Of a stretch of DNA of 64,000 nt, positions 17,147-25,220 are shown one piece after another (the stretch's first letter is position 1; every line of letters begins with the position of its first letter). The notes beneath the pieces were generated by a model. It saw nothing but the letters and a program-made list of their open reading frames with translations. It was not told where the DNA came from and ran no database searches. The stretch comes from Labrys sp. WJW (GTDB lineage Bacteria > Pseudomonadota > Alphaproteobacteria > Rhizobiales > Labraceae): NCBI RefSeq assembly GCF_001676615.1, contig NZ_LYXZ01000034.1, forward strand, positions 1 to 64,000, written 5' to 3'. The position numbers were made by a program, and so were the translations under genes.

Positions 17147-17151
17147 AACCG

Positions 17152-17207
17152 TTTGTTTTAACGCATTTTCTGAACCGAAAAATTTACCAGCTTTTCTGGA
17201 AAATGCT
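17152..17207. repeat. Intergenic AAAACGC-type element, copy C (half element)
   Basis: GCATTTTC (17163-17170) and GAAAATGC (17199-17206) bracket CCGAAAAATTTACCAGCTTTTCTG. This matches the second half of copies A and B. It directly abuts the stop codon of the minus-strand gene at 17208, as copy B abuts the stop at 37527. Confidence 0.6.
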
Positions 17208-17612
17208 TCAGCCGCCAACCGCGGAGCGGACGATCCGGCAGACATCGGAGCGGAAGTCGGGTCCGGGTATCTGACCGGGATTCAGGATCATGGTGTAGTC
17301 GACGCGCGTGCCGTTGCCGCGCTTGCGGGCGACCATCTTGACTTCCTGGACCCGCCCGTTGCGCGCTCCATCATTGAGAGCCGTCAGAAGGCCGAGGCGG
17401 CGGTTCACCTTGATGCTGACCCAATAGCTGTTGAGATGCGCGGTGCGGGTGAGATTGTCGATCGCTGTGGACGGGCTCAAGCCGGGAAAGGCCTGCCAAG
17501 TCGAGATGGCCGGAGCGAGCCCGCCAGAGATTGTGAAGTTTGAGGAGCAGTTCTGGGCCTGGGCGGCGGTTGCGCCGAAGACAAGCAAGGCTGCGATACC
17601 GTATTTGATCAT
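17208..17612 (-). CDS. Small secreted protein of unknown function
   Basis: 134 residues, start ATG 17612 (MIKYGIAALLVFGATAAQA, a clean signal peptide cut near residue 20) with GGGA upstream. The mature part has two cysteines (NCSSNFT near the start, VCRIV near the end) likely paired, and a basic mid-section (VKVNRRLGLL-like IKVNRRLGLL, VARKRGNGTRVDYTM). No family recognised. It lies between a pseudogene and its intact paralogue, both on the same strand. Confidence 0.65.
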   Translation of the reverse strand: MIKYGIAALLVFGATAAQAQNCSSNFTISGGLAPAISTWQAFPGLSPSTAIDNLTRTAHLNSYWVSIKVNRRLGLLTALNDGARNGRVQEVKMVARKRGNGTRVDYTMILNPGQIPGPDFRSDVCRIVRSAVGG

Positions 17613-17741
17613 GGAATCCCGCTGCATGATGAGACTATTCCGGCAGGATCTTATCGATAGCATGGTGACGTTAGGTTATCCATGTCGTCGATTGTACTGG
17701 GACCTCGGCTGCGGATTCGGACCAGGAGTGTCTCGCTCTCC

Positions 17742-18242
17742 CTACAAACCCGCACTGCTCATGATGACATAGGCTTCGCCGCCCTTGCGATCGTGGCGGA
17801 CCACATAGGTCTGGCCCCGCATCGTGATCTGGATCGGGCCCTCACTCGCCAGGCTGGTGGCCGGCACGCCCGCGGCTGCGCCGACCACGCTGCGGAATTG
17901 TTCGGCCACGGCCGGACCGGCGCTTTTTTCGGCTGTGACCGCACACTCTTTCTTGCCGCGCACCTGCAGGGAATAGGAGCCGTCCGGCGCCATGCCGACC
18001 AGGCTGGCCCCGAGATCCATCTGCGGCTTGATGCCATGTTTCTTGGCCGCCGCCATGGCCTTGTCGAAGGCGGGGGCGGTCGCGAGACAGGCGTCGCGGA
18101 ACAGCATCACGGCCTTGTCGGTGACGTCGCCGGCGGTGGCCGGCTGTGAGGCGGACAGGCCTGCCGTAATACCCAGCATCAGGCTTGCAGCGAACACGGC
18201 GGCGCCACGCAGTGCGCGAGGCTCGAAACGGGAAGGGGTCAT
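17742..18242 (-). CDS. Secreted protein of unknown function with a decayed neighbour copy
   Basis: 166 residues; ATG 18242 with AAGGAG upstream. Signal peptide to about residue 37 (SASQPATA/GDV). The mature protein has a helical start (DKAVMLFRDACLATAPAFDKAMAAAKKHGI) and a beta C-terminal half (EGPIQITMRGQTYVVRHD, KGGEAYVIMSS) with two cysteines. Proteins of this layout are common in alphaproteobacteria without assigned role. A degenerate copy of its 3' half lies at 16913-17146, so the locus has undergone duplication. Confidence 0.75.
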   Translation of the reverse strand: MTPSRFEPRALRGAAVFAASLMLGITAGLSASQPATAGDVTDKAVMLFRDACLATAPAFDKAMAAAKKHGIKPQMDLGASLVGMAPDGSYSLQVRGKKECAVTAEKSAGPAVAEQFRSVVGAAAGVPATSLASEGPIQITMRGQTYVVRHDRKGGEAYVIMSSAGL

Positions 18243-18539
18243 CAGGGGGCTCCTTGCCTGGGCCTTGGGCCCGCCGTGTATAGGCGCCAGCGCCTGGTTT
18301 GGAAAGCGAGCCGGCGCAATCGACGGCTGCCTGTGATGCGGGAATGCCACAGGGCGACCTGAAATGTCGTGCGTTCGACACAAAGTCTTGCGCCGGCGCC
18401 GGGGCGGGATTAGAGAGCGCCCCCCGCAACCGTTCGACCCGAGGGAGAACAGCCATGAGATCGCAACAGGGAACGCCACGTTTCGTGCCGGCGCCCGCAT
18501 TGCGTCCGGCTGTCCATAGTTTCATCAGGTTGAACGACC

Positions 18540-19712
18540 ATGGCACGTTCCATGATTCAGCGCCGGCAGGACGCCGAGCGCGAACGTATCGAGGCCTATG
18601 AGGCCACGCTGCGCGCTTGTGCGCGGCGGGCGCAATCTCCTTCTCTCCTGAGCGATGCAATCGCAGCGGTACGGGTCGGCTTGTCCAGCTTCGTGCTGCG
18701 CGATTCCGACGACTGGCGTCCTCAGCTGAAGACGCGCGATCCCGCCCGCCTGAAGCTGGCGGCAGCGCGTTATCTCTTCGCTCGCTACCCAGTTCCCGCT
18801 CCGCTCGAACACATCTGGTCCGGGCCTGCCGGCCTGGGTGCGTCCGAGGTGAAGGAGCGCAAGCGCTGGTATCTCGTGGCTGCCCAGGGCGGCTCGCTCT
18901 ACAAGGAGTGCGCAAAGGAGTTGCTCTCCCGCATGGAGGTGCATGCCTTCCTCCATCCGCCGGTGGCGCTCTCTTTCGAGGCGGCTTTCTGGCAGGCGAT
19001 CGCCCGTTCCTACACCGACGATGTCGGCGTGGCGCTGCGTATCGCCCGCTCGAAGATTGCCACCGCCCCGCGCACGCCGAAGGCGCATGCCTTCTGGCGC
19101 GAGGCAGCGCGCTTCTTCTGTGTGCATCCGCTGCCGCTCGAGGAGATCGACGATCTCTGCGATTTCCTTTCGGCCCGCTTCCAGGCCGACCGGCGCTACA
19201 GCCTGAAGGGGCGTACGCCCGCTTCGCTGCGGCGGCAGATGCGGGAATGGCACCGCGAACTGGCCCAGCTGGACCAGATCCGGCGAATGGCACAGCGCCA
19301 TGCCGGCGCGCAGGCAAGGCGACCGGCTGCCGATGGCAGGCCGTCGGATGGCGGGCGCTGGCCGGGCGCGGCCCTGGCCGATTGGTCATGGCAGCCTTCG
19401 GCCAAGGAGGCGCGGCATCGCAGGGAGGAAATCCTGGTGGTGCAGCTCAGGACCGGCGCCGATCTCGTCGCCGAGAGCCGGGCCATGCATCATTGCGTCT
19501 CGGGCTATGCCTATAAGTGCCTCGCCGGCAATGCCTCGATCTGGTCGCTACGCCGCCGGGCAGCCGGGGCGGTGGAGCGCCTGCTGACGATCGAACTCGA
19601 TCGTCAGCATGTCGCTATCCAGATCCGCGGCTTCGCCAACCGGCTCGCCAGGCCGGAGGAAGAGGCGATGCTGAAGCGCTGGGCGAAAGCGCGGGGCGTG
19701 ATCCTGCGCTGA
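18540..19712 (+). CDS. PcfJ domain protein
   Basis: 390 residues. The C-terminal part from about residue 300 has the PcfJ pattern: TGADLVAESRAMHHCVSGY, then CLAGNASIWSLR, LLTIELDRQHVAIQIRGFANR and a final helix LKRWAKARG. PcfJ-like proteins were named from a conjugative plasmid of enterococci but are widespread on chromosomes with unknown role; the conserved MHHCV..Y..C suggests a metal or catalytic centre. The N-terminal 250 residues are basic and helical. The protein has no signal peptide and no obvious operon partners. Confidence 0.72.
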   Translation: MARSMIQRRQDAERERIEAYEATLRACARRAQSPSLLSDAIAAVRVGLSSFVLRDSDDWRPQLKTRDPARLKLAAARYLFARYPVPAPLEHIWSGPAGLGASEVKERKRWYLVAAQGGSLYKECAKELLSRMEVHAFLHPPVALSFEAAFWQAIARSYTDDVGVALRIARSKIATAPRTPKAHAFWREAARFFCVHPLPLEEIDDLCDFLSARFQADRRYSLKGRTPASLRRQMREWHRELAQLDQIRRMAQRHAGAQARRPAADGRPSDGGRWPGAALADWSWQPSAKEARHRREEILVVQLRTGADLVAESRAMHHCVSGYAYKCLAGNASIWSLRRRAAGAVERLLTIELDRQHVAIQIRGFANRLARPEEEAMLKRWAKARGVILR

Positions 19713-19714
19713 AA

Positions 19715-19748
19715 GGCACCACCTGCCGATTCTCCGTCAGGTGGTGCC
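19715..19748. terminator. Bidirectional stem-loop between convergent genes
   Basis: Perfect 11-bp stem GGCACCACCTG (19715-19725) and CAGGTGGTGCC (19738-19748) with a 12-nt loop. It begins 2 bp after the PcfJ-like stop and ends 14 bp before the stop of the convergent gene. No T-run on either side, so termination strength is uncertain. Confidence 0.55.
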
Positions 19749-19762
19749 GCCCGCTCATCCGA

Positions 19763-20230
19763 TCATGGCGCGGGCGTCAGGCCGGAGGGCGACATCATGT
19801 CCCAGCGGTCCTGCTCTCGACGCAGCCAGGCTTTGATCCGTGTGCCCTCGGCCGGCAGGTCGCGGACGGTGCCGCCCGGGCCGGCCCAGCCCGATGGGCG
19901 TCCATAGGCGCGCCAGCCATGCGCCGCGATGGTCTTGCCGGCAAGCGCGCGCGACCCCTTCTCGACCGTGCCGACCTCGATCGTCAGGGTGAAGATCTCG
20001 TCGACGAACGCGCCTCTTTCGAAGAAGGAAATGTCATCACGCTTTTTCACCCATTCCGGCACCTTCCTGGTGATCGTGACGGCCACCAGGCGGCCGGTGA
20101 GAATGAGGTCCGCCTCGGCGGTGAGGGCGGCTGGCGACATGTCGGGAATGGCAGCGAGCGCCGGCAGGCCGACCGTGGCTATCGCCCCCGTCAGCAGCAG
20201 GGTCATGGCGGTTCTGCGGTTGGTGTTCAT
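19763..20230 (-). CDS. Secreted protein of unknown function
   Basis: 155 residues from ATG 20230, with a Tat-like or Sec signal (MNTNRRTAMTLLLTGAIATVGLPALA). The mature segment opens AAIPDMSPAALTAEADLILTGRLVAV, resembling small extracytoplasmic beta domains, and contains basic VTITRKVPEWVKKRDD. The RR pair is followed by TAMTLL, a weak twin-arginine match. No family was recognised. Confidence 0.62.
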   Translation of the reverse strand: MNTNRRTAMTLLLTGAIATVGLPALAAIPDMSPAALTAEADLILTGRLVAVTITRKVPEWVKKRDDISFFERGAFVDEIFTLTIEVGTVEKGSRALAGKTIAAHGWRAYGRPSGWAGPGGTVRDLPAEGTRIKAWLRREQDRWDMMSPSGLTPAP

Positions 20231-20396
20231 GATCGAAGCGTTCCGACGGCTGATATCGCTACGCGATCCTACCTTGATTACGTGATTGCGCTTATCTCCG
20301 CTGTTACAGGACCGCGGCGTGCCATCGCCGCACAGTCGGGGCGACAACGTCCACCACCTGTGCCACTGATAGGGCAGGCAAGGGGGAGGAATCGCC

Positions 20397-21641
20397 ATGA
20401 TCGCACGACATGCCGTATTGCTGGCCGCGGCAGCCTGCGCCTTTCCGGCGGTGCAGGCGTCGGCCGGATCGGTGCCCGAAGGCTACAAGCTCGAGCAGGT
20501 GCTGATGCTCAGCCGGCACAATCTGCGCGCGCCGCTGGCCAATAGCGGCAGTGCGCTCGCCAAGGTCACCGAGAAGAAATGGCCGGAATGGGAGGTGCCG
20601 GGCGGCAATCTCACGGTCAAGGGTGGCATTCTCGAAACCTATATGGGCCGCTCCATCGGTGGCTGGCTGGCGGAGAACGGCCTGGTCCCCAAGGATGCCT
20701 GCCCGGCATCCGGCAGCGTGCACATCTATGCCAACAGCTTGCAGCGCACGGTAGCGACGGCGCAGTTCTTCGTCGCCGGCGCCTTTGCCGGCTGCGATGT
20801 CGCCGTGCACCACCAGGACAAGATGGGCTCGATGGATCCCACCTTTAATCCCTCCATCCGCGACAACCAGGATGGCTTCAGGGATCAGGCAGTCGCGGCG
20901 ATGGCCGAGAAGGCCAAGGCCACGCCGCTGGCATCGGGCTATCGGCTGCTTGACGGCATCCTCGGCTTCAAGGCGTCGCAAAGCTGCACGCAGGACAAGC
21001 TGTGCGATCTGACCAAGGGCCAGGACAGTTTTACGGCCAAGGCCGGCGAGGAGCCGGGTACCAAGGGGCCGCTCAAGCTCGGCAATGCCGTGGTCGACGC
21101 CTTCACCCTGCAATATTACGAGGGCTTTCCACCCGGTGACGTCGCCTGGGGCAAGATCCGCAACGAAGGGCAGTGGCGCTCGCTCGCTGCCATCAAGAAC
21201 GGCTACCAGGAAGCCCTGTTCACCTCACCCGCCGTGGCGCGTGACGTTGCCGGGCCGATGCTGGCCTATATCGCCGGTGCCCTGGTGAAGCCGGAGGCCG
21301 GCAAGGCCGTGCCGGTAACGGTGCTGTTCGGCCATGATTCCAATGTCGCTTCCGTCCTCGCCGCCCTCGAGGCCGAGCCCTATGTGCTGCCGGGGCAGGA
21401 CGAAAAGACGCCCATCGGCGGCGTCATCCAGTTCCAGCGCTGGCGCGACACCAAGGGCAATCGCGACCTGTTCCGGCTCGACTATGTCTACCAGACCAAG
21501 GCGCAATTGCGCCAAGGCACCAAGCTGACGGCGAAGAACCCGCCGCGCCGGGTGACCCTGAAGCTCAAGGGCTGCCCCACCGACCAGGATGGCTTCTGTG
21601 CCTGGAGCGATTTCGCCAAGGCATTGCCAGCACCGCGATGA
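20397..21641 (+). CDS. agp: Glucose-1-phosphatase (histidine acid phosphatase)
   Basis: 414 residues, signal peptide to about residue 23 (QASA/GSV). It closely follows E. coli Agp along its whole length: LMLSRHNLRAPLAN (catalytic His41 in RHNxRAP), ANSLQRTVATAQFF, DPTFNP, LQYYEGFP, and the proton-donor pair in GHDSN (His313, Asp314). The enzyme hydrolyses glucose 1-phosphate in the periplasm and may act as an inositol phosphatase. ATG 20397 has a strong GGGGGAGGA site. Its stop overlaps the start of a methyltransferase gene (ATGA). Confidence 0.93.
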   Translation: MIARHAVLLAAAACAFPAVQASAGSVPEGYKLEQVLMLSRHNLRAPLANSGSALAKVTEKKWPEWEVPGGNLTVKGGILETYMGRSIGGWLAENGLVPKDACPASGSVHIYANSLQRTVATAQFFVAGAFAGCDVAVHHQDKMGSMDPTFNPSIRDNQDGFRDQAVAAMAEKAKATPLASGYRLLDGILGFKASQSCTQDKLCDLTKGQDSFTAKAGEEPGTKGPLKLGNAVVDAFTLQYYEGFPPGDVAWGKIRNEGQWRSLAAIKNGYQEALFTSPAVARDVAGPMLAYIAGALVKPEAGKAVPVTVLFGHDSNVASVLAALEAEPYVLPGQDEKTPIGGVIQFQRWRDTKGNRDLFRLDYVYQTKAQLRQGTKLTAKNPPRRVTLKLKGCPTDQDGFCAWSDFAKALPAPR

Positions 21642-22072
21642 CGGGTGCGCTCTCCGATCGGCTGCGCGCCATCCTCGAGGCTCTGCCGTTGCGCCCGGGC
21701 CTGCGCGTGCTGGAAATCGGGTGCGGTCCGGGCGCGCTGGCGCGGGCGATGGCGGCGCGTATCGGCGAAGGCCACGTCCTGGCTATCGACCGTTCGGCCC
21801 GTGCGATCGCCCGGGCGGCCGCAGGCTCCAGGGCCGAGATCGCAGCGGGACGGCTCAGCTTCCGGCAGGTCGCCGCCGAGGCCTTCGTGCTGGAACGCGG
21901 CGAGGTGCCCTATGACCTGGCCGTCGCCATTCGCGTCGGTGCGCTTGATGGCCGGCATCCGGCGGCCGGTGAGACGGCTCTGTTGCGCCTGGCGGCCGCA
22001 TTGACGCCGCAAGGGCGGTTTTTCATCGATGGTGGTGATCCGCTGCAGGAAATACGGCTCGATTCTGCCTAG
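21638..22072 (+). CDS. Class I SAM-dependent methyltransferase
   Basis: 144 residues. Motif I LEIGCGPGALARAMA (25-40), acidic strand HVLAIDRSARAI and the FIDGGDPLQEIRL C-terminal strand make a short Rossmann-fold methyltransferase. It starts inside the agp stop codon (ATGA), so is translationally coupled to agp. The substrate is unknown. It converges on tetR, whose stop overlaps its last 4 bases. Confidence 0.8.
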   Translation: MTGALSDRLRAILEALPLRPGLRVLEIGCGPGALARAMAARIGEGHVLAIDRSARAIARAAAGSRAEIAAGRLSFRQVAAEAFVLERGEVPYDLAVAIRVGALDGRHPAAGETALLRLAAALTPQGRFFIDGGDPLQEIRLDSA

Positions 22073-22713
22073 ATCAGGGCCTGGAGGGAGGGCGCGAGAT
22101 AGGGGCGCAGCAGGCAGCGGACCTGGCCGAGGCCCCAGGCCAGGTGGTCCGGTGTGAGGGCATCGATACCTTCGTGCAGGTCGAGATAAAGGGCCCAATA
22201 CGTCGCCACGATCCATAGATTGGCCAGCAATGGCTGGAACTGCTCGTCCGGCACGATCAGCAGGTCCCGCTCGCGCAGGCGCTGGGCCAGCGCCTCGACC
22301 GCCTCGCGCAGATGCGCGCTCAGGCCCCGCACGCGCAGACGCAGATCGGGGGACAGCGCCAGCAGGCCGATCATGTCGCGCAGCAGGAAGCGATAGTCCC
22401 AGATCAGGGCAAACCAGCGCTCCAGCAACCCGAAGGAGGCCGCCGGATCGGCCGTGCCCTCGGTTCCTTCCGCCAGCAACGCCATGGCATCGGCCTCGAA
22501 ACGGTCGAGCACGGCCGCGACCAGCGCTTCCTTGGTGCGGAAGTGGTAATAAAGGTTGCCTTCGTTGATGCCGGCGGCGGCGGCGATCTGCGCGGTGGTG
22601 ACGCGGTCCGGTCCGTTCTCGTTGAACAGGCCGAGCGCGAGCGTGACGATGCGCCCGCGCGTCTGGCCGCCCTTGCTGGTTGCTGCCGTGCTTTGCTTCG
22701 CTCCGGTCGCCAT
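22069..22713 (-). CDS. TetR family transcriptional repressor
   Basis: 214 residues. N-terminal helix-turn-helix RIVTLALGLFNENGPDRVTTAQIAAAAGINEGNLYYHFRTKEALV (about 20-66) is typical TetR; the C-terminal domain is helical and should bind a ligand. Divergently transcribed from a cytochrome P450 gene with two identical 6-4-6 inverted repeats in the shared spacer, so it very likely represses both. Confidence 0.9.
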   Translation of the reverse strand: MATGAKQSTAATSKGGQTRGRIVTLALGLFNENGPDRVTTAQIAAAAGINEGNLYYHFRTKEALVAAVLDRFEADAMALLAEGTEGTADPAASFGLLERWFALIWDYRFLLRDMIGLLALSPDLRLRVRGLSAHLREAVEALAQRLRERDLLIVPDEQFQPLLANLWIVATYWALYLDLHEGIDALTPDHLAWGLGQVRCLLRPYLAPSLQALI

Positions 22714-22729
22714 GCGTCTCCATCCAGAT

Positions 22730-22776
22730 TTAAGGTGTTCACCTTAATGCTGCCCAACTCTAAGGTCATTACCTTA
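22730..22776. promoter_or_regulatory. Twin TetR operator boxes between tetR and the P450 gene
   Basis: Box 1 TAAGGTGTTCACCTTA (22731-22746) and box 2 TAAGGTCATTACCTTA (22761-22776) share TAAGGT-N4-ACCTTA; box 1 extends to a perfect 8-2-8 palindrome. Centres are 30 bp apart, near three helical turns, so two repressor dimers could bind the same DNA face. Confidence 0.85.
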
Positions 22777-22808
22777 AATCGATTGCTGGTGTGGGTACAA
22801 TCGAGGCG

Positions 22809-24200
22809 ATGGAGGCCGGCGTGAACATTGCAGTCGATCCCGTGATTTCCGAAGCGAGCGAAGGCGTCGCCGTCAGCCGCAGTTCCCTGCTGGCGGTGTT
22901 CTCGGCCATGATCACCAATCCGCTCAAGGTCATCCCGCCCGAGGCCTTCAGGGAGCCGTTGGTGGTCACGCGCAGCGGCGGCAAGCTGCGGATCTTCCTC
23001 ACCGATCCTGTATTGATCCACGAAGCGCTGACCACGAACAGCGCTGCTCTCGGCAAGGGCGAGGACACGAGGCGCGGGCTTGGCCCGGCGCTCGGGGAGG
23101 GGCTGCTCACGGCCGATGGCGAGCATTGGAAATGGCAGCGCCAGTCGGTGGCGCAGGGCTTTCGCCACGAGAAGCTGCTGGCCTTCCTGCCCACCATGAT
23201 CGCTGCCGCGGAGCGCACCCGCACGCGCTGGCGCCAAACGGCTCCCGCCGCTGAACTCGATATCGGCCACGAGATGATGCACACGACCTTCGACATCATC
23301 GTCGAGACCATGGTGTCGGGGCAGGGGGCGATCGACGCCGAGGCGGTGGAGCGCAGCGTCACCCGCTACCTGGAAGGATCGGGCTGGACCTTCGCCATGG
23401 GCCTGCTCAAGGCGCCGGAATGGCTCCCTTATCCCGGGCGCAGCGGCATTACGCGATCGGCCGGCTATCTGCGCACCACGCTGTCGCGCGTCGTGGCCGA
23501 CCGCCGCAAGTCGTCCGAGCAACGCCAGGATTTGCTCGGCTTGCTGCTGTCGGCTGCCGACCCGGAAAGCGGGCGCCGCATGAGCGACGAGCAGGTGGTC
23601 GACAATCTCCTGACCTTCGTGATGGCCGGTCATGAAACCACGGCGCTCGGCCTCGCCTGGACCTTCCATCTCCTTGCTGCCCATCCCGACGTTGAGGCGC
23701 GCGTCCTGGCGGAAATCGAGGCCGTCACCGGGGAGGCCGGCGCTGTCCTGCCGGAACATGTTGCCAGCCTGGCCTATACGCGCCAGGTGTTCCAGGAGGC
23801 GATGCGGCTCTACCCGCCGGCGGCGATCATTCCGCGCGTGGCGTTGGTCGACTTCAAGCTCGGCCAGCATGTCATTCCAGCCGGCGCTGCGATCTATGTG
23901 CCGATCTATGCCGTGCACCGTCATGCCAGCCTGTGGGAGGAGCCGGAGCGCTTCGATCCCGATCGCTTCGCGCCGGAGCAGGCGAAAGGGCGCCATCGCT
24001 ATGCCTATATGCCGTTCGGCGCCGGACCGCGCACCTGCATCGGCAGCGCCTTCGCCATGCTGGAGGCGGTAGCCATTCTCGCCGTATTGCTGAAGGGCTT
24101 CTCGCTGCGTTCCGTCGATATGTCCGAACCCAAGCCGAAGCTGCGCATCACACTGCGGCCGGATCGCAAATTGCGGATGAAGAGTGTGCAGCGGCGATAA
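22809..24200 (+). CDS. Cytochrome P450
   Basis: 463 residues from ATG 22809 (GAGG upstream). Oxygen-binding I helix AGHETT (273-278), ExxR E330-R333, PERF loop (EEPERFDPDRF) and heme motif FGAGPRTCIG with axial Cys410 are intact. No membrane anchor, as for soluble bacterial P450s. It hydroxylates or otherwise oxidises an unknown organic compound, needing ferredoxin or a reductase encoded elsewhere. The adjacent TetR gene and twin operators suggest induction by substrate. A GTG at 22791 is a possible alternative start. Confidence 0.92.
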   Translation: MEAGVNIAVDPVISEASEGVAVSRSSLLAVFSAMITNPLKVIPPEAFREPLVVTRSGGKLRIFLTDPVLIHEALTTNSAALGKGEDTRRGLGPALGEGLLTADGEHWKWQRQSVAQGFRHEKLLAFLPTMIAAAERTRTRWRQTAPAAELDIGHEMMHTTFDIIVETMVSGQGAIDAEAVERSVTRYLEGSGWTFAMGLLKAPEWLPYPGRSGITRSAGYLRTTLSRVVADRRKSSEQRQDLLGLLLSAADPESGRRMSDEQVVDNLLTFVMAGHETTALGLAWTFHLLAAHPDVEARVLAEIEAVTGEAGAVLPEHVASLAYTRQVFQEAMRLYPPAAIIPRVALVDFKLGQHVIPAGAAIYVPIYAVHRHASLWEEPERFDPDRFAPEQAKGRHRYAYMPFGAGPRTCIGSAFAMLEAVAILAVLLKGFSLRSVDMSEPKPKLRITLRPDRKLRMKSVQRR

Positions 24201-24380
24201 CGCGGTAACGAAAGCGTTTCCGGGCCGCGCGCGATGATGATCGCGGCTTGCCGAAGTCATGTCGGTGTAACCGGCGAAACTCGACTGTAATTTCTCAAGA
24301 AGAAAGCCGGCTTGATCTGATGACACGCCCGCTGCCCGGCGATAAGACGAGCCCATCGTCAATCCGGATCAAGCGGCCCC

Positions 24381-25196
24381 ATGAGTGTGCTCGACGCATT
24401 TCCCACCCGCCCCCTGCGGGCGAACCGTATCGGCATCAGCCGCCTCACGGGGTGTTTCGTCGTCCTGGTCGGCTTCGCCTTCGCCGGCGGCATGGCCTGG
24501 TGGCAGGCCGAGGATCTATGGCGCGATTACAAGATCAGCCGCAGTTACGAGATCGCCGACGATGCGCGGATTTCAAATGGCGAGTGCAAGACCCGCAAGC
24601 TCGTCTTCACCGATTGCTCGGCCACCATCATCGCCCCCGACGGTGCCAGGAGCAGGGTCGAGATGATGTTCGTGGACATGCATGCCGGAGACTATGAAAC
24701 CGGGGTTGTGCGCTCGCGCGAGGAGCCCCGGCTGCTGACGCTGGAACTGGGTGTCGAAAAGATCAGCGACCGCATCCTCACCTTTCTTGCCTTTGTCGGC
24801 GGGTTTGCCGTCCTCGGCATTGCGGGCCTTGCCATGCTGCTCAAGGCATCGAGGCTCAGGCGGGCGGTGGCCGAACCGGTTGTCATGAGGCCTGTCGTCG
24901 CCAAGGTCCTGACGCAGGCCCGGACCTGGCTGAACCAGACGATCAAGTATGAATACTCGCTCGACGGCAAGACCCGCAAGGCGACCAGCATCTTGAAGAA
25001 GAACGAGATGCCGTTCTTCCTCGATACCGAGGAGCGCCAGGTGCTCGCGGTCGTGCCCCAGACGACCTCGACGCCGATCCTGCTCGATGCCGGGCTCGAA
25101 ATGCTCGATCTTACCGACGAAGAGCGCGCCGCCGTCCGGGCGGCGGTCTCGCCGGTGCAGGATGACATCCGCGTCGACCGCAGCATGCGCTGGTGA
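24381..25196 (+). CDS. Membrane protein, DUF3592-like
   Basis: 271 residues with two transmembrane helices (about 22-45, and 135-160) separated by an extracytoplasmic loop of 90 residues with two cysteines (NGECKTRK, TDCSATI), and a C-terminal cytoplasmic beta-rich domain (TIKYEYSLDGKTRKATSILKKNE, QVLAVVPQ). This layout resembles DUF3592 proteins. No function is known. Confidence 0.65.
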   Translation: MSVLDAFPTRPLRANRIGISRLTGCFVVLVGFAFAGGMAWWQAEDLWRDYKISRSYEIADDARISNGECKTRKLVFTDCSATIIAPDGARSRVEMMFVDMHAGDYETGVVRSREEPRLLTLELGVEKISDRILTFLAFVGGFAVLGIAGLAMLLKASRLRRAVAEPVVMRPVVAKVLTQARTWLNQTIKYEYSLDGKTRKATSILKKNEMPFFLDTEERQVLAVVPQTTSTPILLDAGLEMLDLTDEERAAVRAAVSPVQDDIRVDRSMRW

Positions 25197-25220
25197 GAGC
25201 CGGGGCGAGCGCTTTTTGCT

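Noticed and set aside
16778..17161. 127-codon plus-strand open frame in the AT-rich region
   Set aside because: Its second half is exactly the antisense of the decayed copy of the 17742 gene, so it is not an independent gene.
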